Source: a bacterium
GTDB taxonomy: Bacteria; Patescibacteriota; Minisyncoccia; Phycocordibacterales; Phycocordibacteraceae
DNA: 38,205 nucleotides
Direction: 5' to 3'
Assembly: GCA_027311385.1 (NCBI GenBank)
Contig: DAICZA010000002.1
Span: 21,327-59,531 of the forward strand
In this document: positions 1 through 8,017 of the stretch, one piece after another
How the letters are laid out: the number at the start of each line of letters is the position of its first letter
Numbering within the stretch: the first letter of the stretch is position 1
The notes under the pieces: generated by a model
The model's input: only the letters and a program-made list of their open reading frames with translations
What the model was told of the DNA's origin: nothing
Database searches by the model: none
Translations under genes and position numbers: made by a program

Positions 1-195
1 TATTTCGTCAACTATGAAGTAGATGGTATGGCGGGCCATGCAGGGGAGGCTCTCGTACTCAAGTTAAATAAGGGCTGTAATTCCCCAAATCCTTCTGATT
101 GTTCTTATATGACTTACACTATAGATAATGTCTCGGGTATGTATACCCCGAGCGATTTCCAGAAGATAGCTGATTCGATTACACGCGCGCCTTAA
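1..195 (+). CDS. C-terminal end of an unknown protein (partial)
   Basis: The first frame is open from base 1 to a TAA at 193-195 and gives the last 64 residues of a protein whose start lies outside the window. The tail is polar, has two cysteines (in KGCNSP and SDCSYM) and ends SDFQKIADSITRAP. It could be the C-terminus of a secreted or membrane protein, but no family can be assigned. Base composition is more AT-rich than the ribosomal genes that follow. No clear terminator separates it from the fusA promoter. Confidence 0.55.
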   Translation, partial: YFVNYEVDGMAGHAGEALVLKLNKGCNSPNPSDCSYMTYTIDNVSGMYTPSDFQKIADSITRAP

Positions 196-202
196 GCGGA
201 AC

Positions 203-230
203 TTGTCTTTTTGAGTAAATGCACTATTGT
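203..230 (+). promoter_or_regulatory. Putative fusA promoter
   Basis: TTGTCT (203-208), a 16-nt spacer and TATTGT (225-230). TAACGC follows at 236-241, 5 nt after the -10 box. The same TAACGC lies at the same place downstream of the tuf and rplC promoters, which supports this -10 assignment despite the mediocre -35. Confidence 0.45.
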
Positions 231-244
231 GTAGATAACGCCAC

Positions 245-260
245 GGCGCTTTTTATTTTT
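245..260 (+). promoter_or_regulatory. GC/U-rich leader before fusA
   Basis: GGCGCTTTTTATTTTT lies just upstream of the fusA ATG and there is no Shine-Dalgarno sequence. Similar GGC/GGGC plus TTTTATTTTT stretches precede rpsN (15781-15794) and ndk (21405-21419). It may be a weak attenuator or a U-rich ribosome-binding enhancer; the role is inference. Confidence 0.35.
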
Positions 261-269
261 ACTTAATCT

Positions 270-2417
270 ATGAACAGAGACTATCCGCTTGAGAAGGTTC
301 GCAACTTCGGCATCATCGCGCACATTGACGCGGGCAAGACGACCGCGAGCGAGCGCATTCTTTTCTATACCGGCAGCCAGCACAAAATCGGCGAAGTGCA
401 CGAGGGCGAGACGACCACCGACTGGATGGAACAGGAGCGCGAGCGCGGCATCACCATCACCGCCGCCGCTATTACCTGTTTCTGGGCGAAGACCGCCGAG
501 AAGGATAAGAAGGACCTCTCAAAGAAGTACCGATTCAACATCATTGATACGCCGGGACACATAGACTTCACCGCCGAAGTGAAGCGGTCAATGCGCGTGC
601 TGGACGGTGCGGTCGTCGTCTTTGACGGCGTCGCGGGCGTAGAGCCGCAGTCTGAGACCAACTGGCGCTACGCCGATGAAGCACAGGTGCCGCGCATTTG
701 TTTCATTAATAAACTGGACCGCACCGGCGCATCATTTGAGCGTTCCTATGCGAGCATCTTGGACCGGCTCTCGCCGAAGGCCATCCGTATGCAGATTCCC
801 ATCGGCGAAGAGGGTCAGCACGAAGGTTCCGTGGACCTGCTCACGATGAAGGCGTACACCTTCTCGGGGAATATGGGCGAGGAAGTTATTGAGGGAGAAA
901 TTCCGGCGAACCTGCTTGAAGATGCGAAGAAGTACCGCGCCGAACTCATTGAGCGCATCGTGGAGCAGGATGACGCGGCGATGAGCGCGTATCTGGAGGG
1001 CAAGGAGCCCTCGCTTGAAGAGCTGAAGACGCTTCTGCGCAAGGCGGTCATCAACAACGAAATCTTCCCGGTCTATACGGGTTCCGCCCTGAAGAACAAG
1101 GGCGTTCAGCTCGTGCTGGATGCCGTCGTAGACTATCTTCCGTCGCCATTGGACCTCAAGCCGGTCACCGGCACGAATCCGAAAACCGGCGAGCCGGTTG
1201 AGCGCCACGCGTCCGACGAAGAGCCGTTCTGCGCACTCGCGTTCAAACTCCAGACCGACCCGTTCGTGGGCGCGCTGACCTTCTTCCGCGTCTACTCGGG
1301 CACGCTCTCCGCCGGTTCATATGTGTACAACTCCACGACCGGAAGCAAGGAACGCGTCGGCCGTATCGTCCGGCTCCAGGCCGACAAGCGCGAAGAAGTC
1401 GCGCAAGTATTTACCGGCGAAATCGCCGCCGCCGTCGGCCTCAAGGACACGAAGACCTCGCACACGCTCTGCGACGAGGCGAATCCGATTGTGCTTGAGG
1501 AAATCAAATTCCCCGAGCCGGTAGTTAGCTTGCGCATTGAGCCGAAAACCAAGGCCGACCAGGAGAAGATGGGCGTCGCGCTCCGAAAACTCTCGGACGA
1601 AGACCCGACGTTCCGCATCAAGACCGACGACGAGACGAACGAAACCATTATCTCCGGCATGGGCGAGCTCCACTTGGAAATTCTCGTGGACCGCATGAAG
1701 CGCGAATTCAACGTCGTTGCGGATGTGGGCAAGCCGCAGGTGGCGTACCGCGAGACGATTCTCGGCAGCGCCGACGCGGAAGGGAAGTACATCAAGCAGA
1801 CCGGCGGGCGCGGCCAGTACGGGCACGTGAAGATCAAGATGAAGAAGATGGAGCCGGTAGACCCGGAGGCGAAGGTGGCGAAGAACGTCACGCGCGAGGA
1901 CCACTTTGAGTTCATCAACAACATCAAAGGCGGCGTGATTCCGCAAGAATTCATCAGTCCGGTGGAAAAGGGCCTCCGCGAGGCGATGGCACGCGGCTTC
2001 CTCGCCGGCTTCCCGATGGTGGACATCTCGGTGGACCTCTACGACGGCAGTTACCACGACGTGGACTCCAGCGAAATCGCCTTCAAGATTGCCGCATCTA
2101 TGGCGTTCCAGGAAGCGGCTGCGAAAGCAAAGGCCGTCATTCTGGAACCGATTATGCGCGTGGAAGTCATCGTGCCGGAGCAGTTCATGGGCGACATCAC
2201 CGGCAACCTCTCAGGCAAGCGCGGGCAGATAGAGGGCATGGAGGAACGCGGCCTGAACAAGGTCGTGCACGCGAAAGTTCCGCTTTCCGAGATGTTCGGC
2301 TACACCACGACGCTCCGCTCTATGACCGAAGGCCGCGGAAGTATGACGATGGAATTTGACCATTACGACGTCGTCCCGAAGAACGTCGCGGACGATATCA
2401 TCGCGAGCCGGAAATAG
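270..2417 (+). CDS. fusA: Translation elongation factor G
   Basis: EF-G is the GTPase that drives tRNA and mRNA translocation on the ribosome and assists ribosome recycling. The 715-residue protein has the expected length and shows G1 AHIDAGKTT (17-25), the RGITI switch, DTPGHIDF (93-100) and NKLD (147-150), followed by domains II-V. The ATG at 270 has no Shine-Dalgarno sequence; a U-rich leader precedes it. The last 11 codons (2385-2417) recur almost exactly at 2784-2816, downstream of a small inserted gene, with two swapped synonymous Asp codons and TAA instead of TAG. The in-gene end may therefore have been replaced when the downstream DNA was inserted. Confidence 0.98.
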   Translation: MNRDYPLEKVRNFGIIAHIDAGKTTASERILFYTGSQHKIGEVHEGETTTDWMEQERERGITITAAAITCFWAKTAEKDKKDLSKKYRFNIIDTPGHIDFTAEVKRSMRVLDGAVVVFDGVAGVEPQSETNWRYADEAQVPRICFINKLDRTGASFERSYASILDRLSPKAIRMQIPIGEEGQHEGSVDLLTMKAYTFSGNMGEEVIEGEIPANLLEDAKKYRAELIERIVEQDDAAMSAYLEGKEPSLEELKTLLRKAVINNEIFPVYTGSALKNKGVQLVLDAVVDYLPSPLDLKPVTGTNPKTGEPVERHASDEEPFCALAFKLQTDPFVGALTFFRVYSGTLSAGSYVYNSTTGSKERVGRIVRLQADKREEVAQVFTGEIAAAVGLKDTKTSHTLCDEANPIVLEEIKFPEPVVSLRIEPKTKADQEKMGVALRKLSDEDPTFRIKTDDETNETIISGMGELHLEILVDRMKREFNVVADVGKPQVAYRETILGSADAEGKYIKQTGGRGQYGHVKIKMKKMEPVDPEAKVAKNVTREDHFEFINNIKGGVIPQEFISPVEKGLREAMARGFLAGFPMVDISVDLYDGSYHDVDSSEIAFKIAASMAFQEAAAKAKAVILEPIMRVEVIVPEQFMGDITGNLSGKRGQIEGMEERGLNKVVHAKVPLSEMFGYTTTLRSMTEGRGSMTMEFDHYDVVPKNVADDIIASRK

Positions 2418-2430
2418 ATAAGTACCGTTT

Positions 2431-2483
2431 GTACAAGGTGGAACCTTGTACGTAACAGCGGCCGCCCGAAGGGCGGCCGCTGT
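2431..2483 (+). terminator. Tandem hairpins after fusA
   Basis: Two perfect hairpins follow the stop. GTACAAGG/CCTTGTAC (2431-2438 and 2444-2451) is followed by the 13-bp stem ACAGCGGCCGCCC/GGGCGGCCGCTGT (2455-2467 and 2471-2483, loop GAA). There is no good T-run, so termination is uncertain. They belong to the inserted DNA rather than to the original fusA end, whose terminator is at 2833-2862. Confidence 0.5.
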
Positions 2484-2485
2484 GG

Positions 2486-2491
2486 TATCGT
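2486..2491 (+). promoter_or_regulatory. -10 box of a leaderless promoter
   Basis: TATCGT ends 6 nt before the ATG at 2498, so the predicted transcription start is the A of the start codon. Confidence 0.4.
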
Positions 2492-2497
2492 TTCTGC

Positions 2498-2728
2498 ATG
2501 AGCACCGTGACCTATATGGTAATTTCCATGGTGAGCTTCCCAGTTTTGATTGGCTATGTGTTCGTTAGACTTGCGTTCCCCTCCCGGAGACGGCCGAAGC
2601 CGGGTACAGCAGTCCAGCCACCGCTCACCAGAGGGGTCCCGACGTGGGTCATCGTCCTCCTTATTCTCTTAGTTCTTCCAGGCGTGGTTCTCGCGCTGAT
2701 CATCTCACGCCTCTTCTCGGGAGGGTGA
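2498..2728 (+). CDS. Small two-helix membrane protein
   Basis: This 76-residue protein has two hydrophobic helices, at about residues 5-27 and 49-72, joined by a basic, proline-rich loop (PSRRRPKPG). No family is recognised. The ATG is chosen because a -10 box (TATCGT) sits exactly 6 nt upstream, as for several other genes here. It is the only cargo between the fusA stop and the displaced copy of the fusA tail, so it probably arrived with that insertion. Function unknown; it may act by inserting in the membrane. Confidence 0.5.
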   Translation: MSTVTYMVISMVSFPVLIGYVFVRLAFPSRRRPKPGTAVQPPLTRGVPTWVIVLLILLVLPGVVLALIISRLFSGG

Positions 2729-2746
2729 TTTTCTTGTCAGTCGCTT

Positions 2747-2782
2747 CCAGTACCTACTGAGAGAATGCCTTTGTGGTACTGG
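2747..2782. repeat. Short inverted repeat at the insertion edge
   Basis: CCAGTACC (2747-2754) pairs with GGTACTGG (2775-2782). The right arm ends 1 nt before the displaced fusA tail, marking the downstream edge of the inserted DNA. Confidence 0.4.
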
Positions 2783-2783
2783 G

Positions 2784-2816
2784 ATCGCGGATGACATCAT
2801 CGCGAGCCGGAAATAA
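2784..2816 (+). pseudogene. Displaced duplicate of the fusA 3' end
   Basis: In frame this 33-nt stretch reads [10 protein letters not shown]-stop, against [10 protein letters not shown]-stop at the real fusA end (2385-2417). The two adjacent Asp codons are swapped (GAC GAT against GAT GAC) and the stop is TAA instead of TAG; the next 20 nt are identical. It has no start codon and is followed by a good terminator, so it looks like the original native end of fusA. Confidence 0.8.
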
Positions 2817-2832
2817 TTTAGTTTACAAAAGT

Positions 2833-2862
2833 AAAACGGCGAGCATTGCGGCTCGCCGTTTT
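2833..2862. terminator. Bidirectional intrinsic terminator
   Basis: AAAACGGCGAGC/GCTCGCCGTTTT forms a 12-bp stem with a 6-nt loop, with T-rich tracts in both directions. It serves fusA transcription and the convergent reverse-strand gene ending at 2881. Confidence 0.8.
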
Positions 2863-2880
2863 GTTTGGGGAAAGGTGGGC

Positions 2881-3231
2881 TTACTCGATGCCGAGGCTCC
2901 TTTTGTAGATGTCTTTGATGAACTCAGTTTGTGATGCGAATGCTGTTTTTGATGACTCGTCCATTCGATCCCAGACCTTCTCCATCTGTTTTGCAAGTTC
3001 GGGATTTTGGCCGCGGGTCTGTTCGCGCTGAGTCTGGATGTTCGCAAGGCTTTGACGGTACGAGCGCAAAGCATTATCCAGGCTTTTTTGCATATCGGTC
3101 CTTGCGCGGGCCATGATGGCCTGACTGTGGACGGCATGCGCCGCGCGGAGCTTACGGATCTGTGCGTCTCCCCAGGCCGTGATCTCTTTCTCGGCCGCGG
3201 CGACTAATTCATCAATAGTGGGATTGGTCAT
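2881..3231 (-). CDS. Small helical hypothetical protein
   Basis: This 116-residue protein is highly charged and predicted almost entirely alpha-helical or coiled-coil, from MTNPTIDELVAAAEKEI to FIKDIYKRSLGIE. The start at 3231 is chosen because a strong Shine-Dalgarno sequence, GAGGAG, lies 6 nt upstream. The frame stays open further upstream without such a signal. No signal peptide, membrane segment or known domain is seen. Together with the genes at 3540 and 10828 it belongs to the few genes here with a good Shine-Dalgarno site, unlike the ribosomal genes. Confidence 0.6.
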   Translation of the reverse strand: MTNPTIDELVAAAEKEITAWGDAQIRKLRAAHAVHSQAIMARARTDMQKSLDNALRSYRQSLANIQTQREQTRGQNPELAKQMEKVWDRMDESSKTAFASQTEFIKDIYKRSLGIE

Positions 3232-3343
3232 GTGGCACTCCTCGTTGGTGGCGGATTGACAGGGTACTCCACGATTACATATCCCATATTTTATAGATAG
3301 AATCAATCGCATCGGAATGTAGTGCATTTGCACACCCTGCATA

Positions 3344-3371
3344 TTGACGGCGCTTTCAGGCGCGGTACCAT
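3344..3371 (+). promoter_or_regulatory. Promoter of leader micro-ORF
   Basis: TTGACG (3344-3349), a 16-nt spacer and TACCAT (3366-3371). The -10 ends 6 nt before the ATG at 3378, predicting a leaderless start. Confidence 0.5.
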
Positions 3372-3377
3372 AGTTCC

Positions 3378-3446
3378 ATGCAGCGTCGACAGAATCTTCT
3401 CGGCCTCCTCCTTACCACCAACGGTGGAGGGTTCGGCCGTGTCTAG
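3378..3446 (+). CDS. 22-codon leader peptide (putative)
   Basis: A leaderless micro-ORF encodes MQRRQNLLGLLLTTNGGGFG followed by RV and TAG. Its mRNA can fold into a hairpin at 3401-3439 (CGGCC/GGCCG outside, CCTCC/GGAGG inside) and is followed by a perfect intrinsic terminator at 3468-3499. The next gene at 3540 has no visible promoter of its own in the remaining 40 nt. The arrangement resembles an attenuator leader, with the peptide's Leu, Thr and Gly runs as possible sensing codons. Only the layout is seen; regulation is inferred. Confidence 0.35.
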   Translation: MQRRQNLLGLLLTTNGGGFGRV

Positions 3447-3467
3447 ATTCTAAAAGAAACCAGATAC

Positions 3468-3499
3468 AACCGAGAGCCTCCACCAGGAGGCTCTCGGTT
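3468..3499 (+). terminator. Intrinsic terminator / possible attenuator
   Basis: A perfect 14-bp stem AACCGAGAGCCTCC/GGAGGCTCTCGGTT with loop ACCA is followed by CGTTTTGAT. It lies between the leader micro-ORF and the gene at 3540. Its GGAGG could also pair with the CCTCC at 3407-3411. Confidence 0.75.
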
Positions 3500-3539
3500 C
3501 GTTTTGATCTTTCTGCAACCAAGCAAGTAAGGAGGAGTT

Positions 3540-3845
3540 ATGGCAAGCATGCTGTTTACGGAACCGCCCGATGGTCTGTCACTCGAGGAAGTTCACCAAG
3601 CAATCGCCGTCGCAACTGCGCGGTTGAACGGCGAACGGGCGAAGATGGACGTTGTCCTCTTTGCGCAGGTGTACGTCGGCCCGATTGTCGTTACCCCGGG
3701 ACGGGAGGTAACGTCCTTCATTGTGTCGTACTCGGACAAGGACGCTGACGCGCCGGTATCGGTAGACACGGCGCTCAAACGACTTATTGATTCCCGGAGG
3801 CGGGACCGGTGGTGGTACCCGCGCCGCGATTGCTATTGCGCATAA
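3540..3845 (+). CDS. Hypothetical protein, 101 aa
   Basis: The start is fixed by a strong Shine-Dalgarno sequence, AAGGAGG (3529-3535), 4 nt before the ATG. The protein has an N-terminal helix (LSLEEVHQAIAVATARLN), a beta-rich middle (VVLFAQVYVGPIVV, TSFIVSYS) and a basic aromatic tail (RRRDRWWYPRRDCYCA). No family is recognised and there is no signal or membrane segment. It lacks its own promoter and probably depends on read-through of the terminator at 3468-3499. A strong terminator at 3871-3906 closes the unit. Confidence 0.55.
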   Translation: MASMLFTEPPDGLSLEEVHQAIAVATARLNGERAKMDVVLFAQVYVGPIVVTPGREVTSFIVSYSDKDADAPVSVDTALKRLIDSRRRDRWWYPRRDCYCA

Positions 3846-3870
3846 CCCGTTACCAGCGGGGGAGTGCATT

Positions 3871-3906
3871 CGGCCGCCGTTCGCCCACAAGGCGAATCGG
3901 CGGCCG
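3871..3906 (+). terminator. Intrinsic terminator
   Basis: CGGCCGCCG/CGGCGGCCG, extended by TCGCC/GGCGA with a small mismatch and a CACAA loop, is followed by GTTTCTTGTTT. Confidence 0.75.
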
Positions 3907-3953
3907 GTTTCTTGTTTGTCTTCTTATCTTGCGTTTCTGTCCTAGATTGGTGG

Positions 3954-3959
3954 TAGAAT
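3954..3959 (+). promoter_or_regulatory. -10 box
   Basis: TAGAAT ends 10 nt before the ATG at 3970, predicting a leader of only a few bases. No convincing -35 is seen. Confidence 0.35.
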
Positions 3960-3969
3960 TGGAAGACGT

Positions 3970-4206
3970 ATGGATATCGAGAAACAAAAGAAGAATGCTC
4001 GGCAGGCAACTATTGTATGCATAGTATTCTTGGTTGTATCTGTGTATTTTGGTGTAAAGGTCTTGTATCCCGACCTCGGAAATGAACCCGCTCATTTGTT
4101 TGATCCTCTTTATAACCTGGTTGCTTTTATCTTGGCGGCCCCACTCACACTTTATTATGCGATCCTAGCAGTATTTAGATTTTCCAAGTTACAGGGACTG
4201 AAATAG
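3970..4206 (+). CDS. Small two-helix membrane protein
   Basis: This 78-residue protein starts with a charged segment (MDIEKQKKNARQ) followed by two hydrophobic helices at about residues 13-33 and 48-68, with a short polar loop between and a basic tail (RFSKLQGLK). No family is recognised. It is visibly more AT-rich than its neighbours, suggesting recent acquisition. It lies alone between a strong terminator and the tuf promoter. Confidence 0.5.
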   Translation: MDIEKQKKNARQATIVCIVFLVVSVYFGVKVLYPDLGNEPAHLFDPLYNLVAFILAAPLTLYYAILAVFRFSKLQGLK

Positions 4207-4239
4207 CAGAGGGGAGGTTACCCCCCTCCACGTGGCGGT

Positions 4240-4268
4240 TTGCATTTGTAAAGAGTTTTGCGTATAGT
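4240..4268 (+). promoter_or_regulatory. tuf-rpsJ promoter
   Basis: TTGCAT (4240-4245), a 17-nt spacer and TATAGT (4263-4268). GCTCTATAACGC follows, closely matching the sequence after the rplC -10 box. Confidence 0.75.
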
Positions 4269-4315
4269 GCTCTATAACGCATCTTGGCGTCGCTCTTTGG
4301 CTTGTCTGCTTTTGT

Positions 4316-4355
4316 GAGTCGGCAAGCTTTGGAGTTTGTTCCGACTCGCGTCGGA
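4316..4355 (+). promoter_or_regulatory. tuf leader with alternative stems
   Basis: The roughly 110-nt leader contains GAGTCGG (4316-4322), which can pair with CCGACTC (4341-4347). Part of that segment, TCCGAC (4340-4345), can instead pair with GTCGGA (4350-4355). The two stems exclude each other, as in attenuators. Function is inference. Confidence 0.3.
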
Positions 4356-4389
4356 GTTATTCGTGATTAACAGAATAAATTAACCGATT

Positions 4390-5595
<1,206 letters not shown>

Positions 5596-5603
5596 CTACT
5601 TGC

Positions 5604-6044
5604 ATGGCAACAGCGGCAAAACCGAAAGCAAAACCGGCGGCGAAGAAAGCCGCGGCAAAGGTCGCGGCGCCCGCGAAGCGCGCATCCGCGCCGCGGGCGA
5701 AAGCCCCGGCCAAGAAGGCCGCCACGGCCGCTCCGGCGGAGCACAAGCTCCGCATCCGCGTCCGCGCCTATGAGCACAAGATTCTGGACCTCTCGGTGAA
5801 GCAGATTATGGACACTGCCGCCCGCTTTGACGCCGTCGTCGTCGGCCCCGTGCCGCTCCCGACCGAAATCAAGCGCTGGACGGTGAACCGCTCTACGTTC
5901 GTCTACAAGGATGCGCGCGAGCAGTTTGAAATGCGCGTCCACAAGCGCCTCATTGATATCATGAACCCGTCCCCGAAGGTGATTGAGGCCCTCACGAACC
6001 TCAATTTACCCTCCGGTGTGACGATAGACGTCAAGATGGTCTAA
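5604..6044 (+). CDS. rpsJ: 30S ribosomal protein S10, extended N-terminus
   Basis: S10 binds the 30S head and contacts NusB during antitermination. Residues from about 47 (EHKLRIRVRAYEHKILDLSV) to the end match S10. Before them lies an Ala/Lys/Pro extension of about 45 residues, resembling a histone H1 tail; the usual protein is about 102 residues against 146 here. It follows tuf by 8 nt. Its last 20 codons are repeated at 7657-7717 with 8 synonymous differences, beyond the zincin-like gene. The in-gene tail uses TTA, GGT and ATA, which are uncommon in this cluster. Confidence 0.96.
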   Translation: MATAAKPKAKPAAKKAAAKVAAPAKRASAPRAKAPAKKAATAAPAEHKLRIRVRAYEHKILDLSVKQIMDTAARFDAVVVGPVPLPTEIKRWTVNRSTFVYKDAREQFEMRVHKRLIDIMNPSPKVIEALTNLNLPSGVTIDVKMV

Positions 6045-6061
6045 CTTCGCTCGGTTGGGCG

Positions 6062-6098
6062 AACAACACAGACGGTCCCGGTGACCGTCTGTGTTGTT
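6062..6098 (+). terminator. Hairpin after rpsJ
   Basis: A perfect 16-bp stem AACAACACAGACGGTC/GACCGTCTGTGTTGTT with a 5-nt loop lies 17 nt after the rpsJ stop. The T-tract is within and just after the stem. It belongs to the inserted segment. Confidence 0.6.
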
Positions 6099-6119
6099 TA
6101 GTATGGGTGTGCGACGGTG

Positions 6120-6128
6120 TGCTACTGT
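6120..6128 (+). promoter_or_regulatory. Extended -10 before zincin-like gene
   Basis: TGCTACTGT is an extended -10 (TG-N-TACTGT) 16 nt upstream of the chosen ATG at 6145. Confidence 0.3.
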
Positions 6129-6144
6129 AAAAGCACATCGAGGT

Positions 6145-7659
6145 ATGCAAGATGCGCTCAAAGACTTCGTATTGCAAGAACGAAAGAGAGGCGTTTCCGA
6201 CTCTGATATCACCCATGCTTTGCAAGGCGCGGGATGGCAGGTCGCTGACATCGAGATGGCGCTGGCGACACTCCCGAGTACCCCGGCGTCTACGTGGCGT
6301 ATGGGCGTATTGGCAATAGGGGGAATTGTAGCCATCGCGTTTTTGGCGACACTTATCTTTCTGATGTTTCGCGCGCCGTCCGCAACGTCAACTGGCGGCA
6401 CGGCGCGCACAGTCGTTGCACCGGTCGCTTCGGCGTCTCCGCAAGATGTCTCGCCTCCAGTATCTGTCGCGCAGAGCACGACCACGAGCCAATCGACGCC
6501 GACCGCCAACACATTCGCGCTTACGAGCATCTTTTTAAAAGATGATCCGACGGCGCAGCGCATTGCGACGGGCGCACAGAGTAGTGTCGATATCCGCACG
6601 TTTTCGTTGAAGATTGGAGACGCGACTGCTGTTGGTACCGATTCCTTCGCGTATCGTCTTGTTAGTGCGTTGCGTATGCTTGGATACGTTCCCGGCTCCG
6701 CAGGCGGGCAATATATGTCGGAATCATTACTGTTTCCTTTCGAGCGGGATAACAATCTCCCCGTATCAGATATGGTCAATGCGCAGGTTCTAAAAACGCT
6801 TGACGCCGAGCTTGCAGTCCGAGAGACCAAGGACGCACAGCTCTCCGCACAATTCCCGCTCGCGAAATATGTTACGGCACCACCGGTTGTTAACGAGCCG
6901 ACGGAGGAGCATGCCGCAGCGCTGTTCACGATTGCCTTCAAGGCATTGCCGTCGCAGCTGGTTGTGTGGAATGAGAAGAACTTCCAGACCTATCTCGCCA
7001 AACAGGTGACAGGGTCGTACGCAGGACTCGGCACGCCGAACTACCGCGTTTGCCTCGCGTTCTTGTACCCGGAGTTTGGAGACGCTTGTGCGGTCATACA
7101 TAAAAAAGTGTCCGGCTTCTGGGGAAGCGACTTTTCCATTGCCACCACGCTTCTGCACGAATATGCACATTACCTCGACAAGAACCTGTATGCTCCGGAG
7201 CAGGGGACGTCACTCGGTATCATAGACACGTCAGGGTTCTACGCCATTTCATACGATACGAGCAAGGGAACGGTCACCAGTAACGGGTGGACGGAATATC
7301 CCTTCCTCAGGCCGAACGATGTCGCAAACGAGTTTGTCTCAAGTTATGCTGAAGGGTGGGGCAATGACTCTATTCATACGGCGTATGAAGACTTCGCGGA
7401 ATCATTTGCCTTATACGTGACCGGCGGGCGGATTTTCCGTGAGCTCGCAAAGACCTCTCCGGTACTGAGCGAGAAGTACTTGTGGCTCAAAGAGCACGTC
7501 TTCGGTGGGCAGGAGTACGATACGGGAGACGTCGCGAGCATCGCATATCTCAAGGCCCACGCAACTGCATCCGGAGCGGATGCCGTAGCGACCAAGGCAT
7601 TCAATGTTATTGATTACGCTACACAACTTCCAGATTTTGACTGGAGTTACACGTTCTGA
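6145..7659 (+). CDS. Membrane-anchored zincin-like metalloprotease
   Basis: This 504-residue protein has an N-terminal short helical domain (2-41, ending GWQVADIEMAL) common in CPR membrane proteins. Then come one membrane helix (54-75) and a Ser/Thr/Pro linker. A region at about 150-225 (YRLVSALRMLGYVPG) resembles a peptidoglycan-binding fold, and the C-terminal metalloprotease has HEYAH (338-342) with a candidate third ligand in YEDFAESF (414-421). A surface protease is inferred. The ATG at 6145 fits the start of the helical domain; a GTG at 6091 would overlap the hairpin. It interrupts the S10 operon, and its TGA stop is made from the first bases of the displaced rpsJ tail, so its original C-terminus may be lost. 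Confidence 0.7.
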   Translation: MQDALKDFVLQERKRGVSDSDITHALQGAGWQVADIEMALATLPSTPASTWRMGVLAIGGIVAIAFLATLIFLMFRAPSATSTGGTARTVVAPVASASPQDVSPPVSVAQSTTTSQSTPTANTFALTSIFLKDDPTAQRIATGAQSSVDIRTFSLKIGDATAVGTDSFAYRLVSALRMLGYVPGSAGGQYMSESLLFPFERDNNLPVSDMVNAQVLKTLDAELAVRETKDAQLSAQFPLAKYVTAPPVVNEPTEEHAAALFTIAFKALPSQLVVWNEKNFQTYLAKQVTGSYAGLGTPNYRVCLAFLYPEFGDACAVIHKKVSGFWGSDFSIATTLLHEYAHYLDKNLYAPEQGTSLGIIDTSGFYAISYDTSKGTVTSNGWTEYPFLRPNDVANEFVSSYAEGWGNDSIHTAYEDFAESFALYVTGGRIFRELAKTSPVLSEKYLWLKEHVFGGQEYDTGDVASIAYLKAHATASGADAVATKAFNVIDYATQLPDFDWSYTF

Positions 7660-7717
7660 GGCCCTCACGAACCTCAATTTGCCCTCCGGCGTCACCATCG
7701 ACGTCAAAATGGTGTAG
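7657..7717 (+). pseudogene. Displaced duplicate of the rpsJ 3' end
   Basis: In frame from 7658 this encodes EALTNLNLPSGVTIDVKMV-stop, identical to the S10 C-terminus. The first 24 nt match rpsJ exactly; after that 8 synonymous changes, including TAG for TAA, and no amino acid change are seen. Its codons (GGC GTC ACC ATC) are the favoured ones in this cluster, so it looks like the original native tail. It has no start codon. Confidence 0.88.
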
Positions 7718-7746
7718 CGCGCTTCCAAAACTACTGCATCTGCGTT

Positions 7747-7820
7747 GTTGCGACTTCGAGAATTTCTTCCGTCGTACAGCAGAGTACGCCTCCAGAAATC
7801 GCCTCCCCGTGCCTCGCAAC
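7747..7820. repeat. Imperfect palindromic intergenic fold
   Basis: In the roughly 360-nt gap between the zincin-like gene and rplC, GTTGCGA (7747-7753) can pair with TCGCAAC (7814-7820). ATTTCT/AGAAAT and CGTA/TACG nest inside. It may be a REP-like element; no ORF is convincing here. Confidence 0.3.
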
Positions 7821-7866
7821 TGAAGCTTTCTGAAGACGCTCTGGAATTCAAGGACAGCCAAGATAC

Positions 7867-7894
7867 ACACAACCGCCCGCAAGGGCGGTTGTGT
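7867..7894 (+). terminator. Intrinsic terminator of the rpsJ unit
   Basis: ACACAACCGCCC/GGGCGGTTGTGT with a GCAA tetraloop is followed by CGTTTTCTT. It lies downstream of the displaced rpsJ tail and is probably the original end of the tuf-rpsJ transcript. Confidence 0.8.
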
Positions 7895-7901
7895 CGTTTT
7901 C

Positions 7902-7930
7902 TTGCATCTTTTGGGGCCTTCGTGTAGAGT
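7902..7930 (+). promoter_or_regulatory. rplC operon promoter
   Basis: TTGCAT (7902-7907), a 17-nt spacer and TAGAGT (7925-7930), followed by GCTCCTAACGC. The -35, the spacing and the start-site sequence match the tuf promoter. Confidence 0.75.
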
Positions 7931-7974
7931 GCTCCTAACGCTACGAACGGTGCCCGAGACCGGTCCTATGGCAG

Positions 7975-8002
7975 AACGCGCGATGCGTCTGCTTCGCGCG
8001 TT
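7975..8002 (+). promoter_or_regulatory. Leader hairpin upstream of rplC
   Basis: AACGCGCGA/TCGCGCGTT (9 bp) followed by TTGCTTT ends just before the rplC start. It resembles a weak terminator inside the leader and could be an autoregulatory attenuator for the operon. Confidence 0.4.
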
Positions 8003-8017
8003 TTGCTTTAAAAAACA

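Noticed and set aside
732-2057. Long reverse-strand frames opposite fusA
   Set aside because: They are mirror frames of a GC-rich, codon-biased gene; the proteins are low-complexity and rich in Arg, Leu and Val with no domain.
270-2417. Intein or intron in fusA explaining the duplicated end
   Set aside because: The EF-G frame is continuous and of normal length; the duplication lies entirely after the stop codon.
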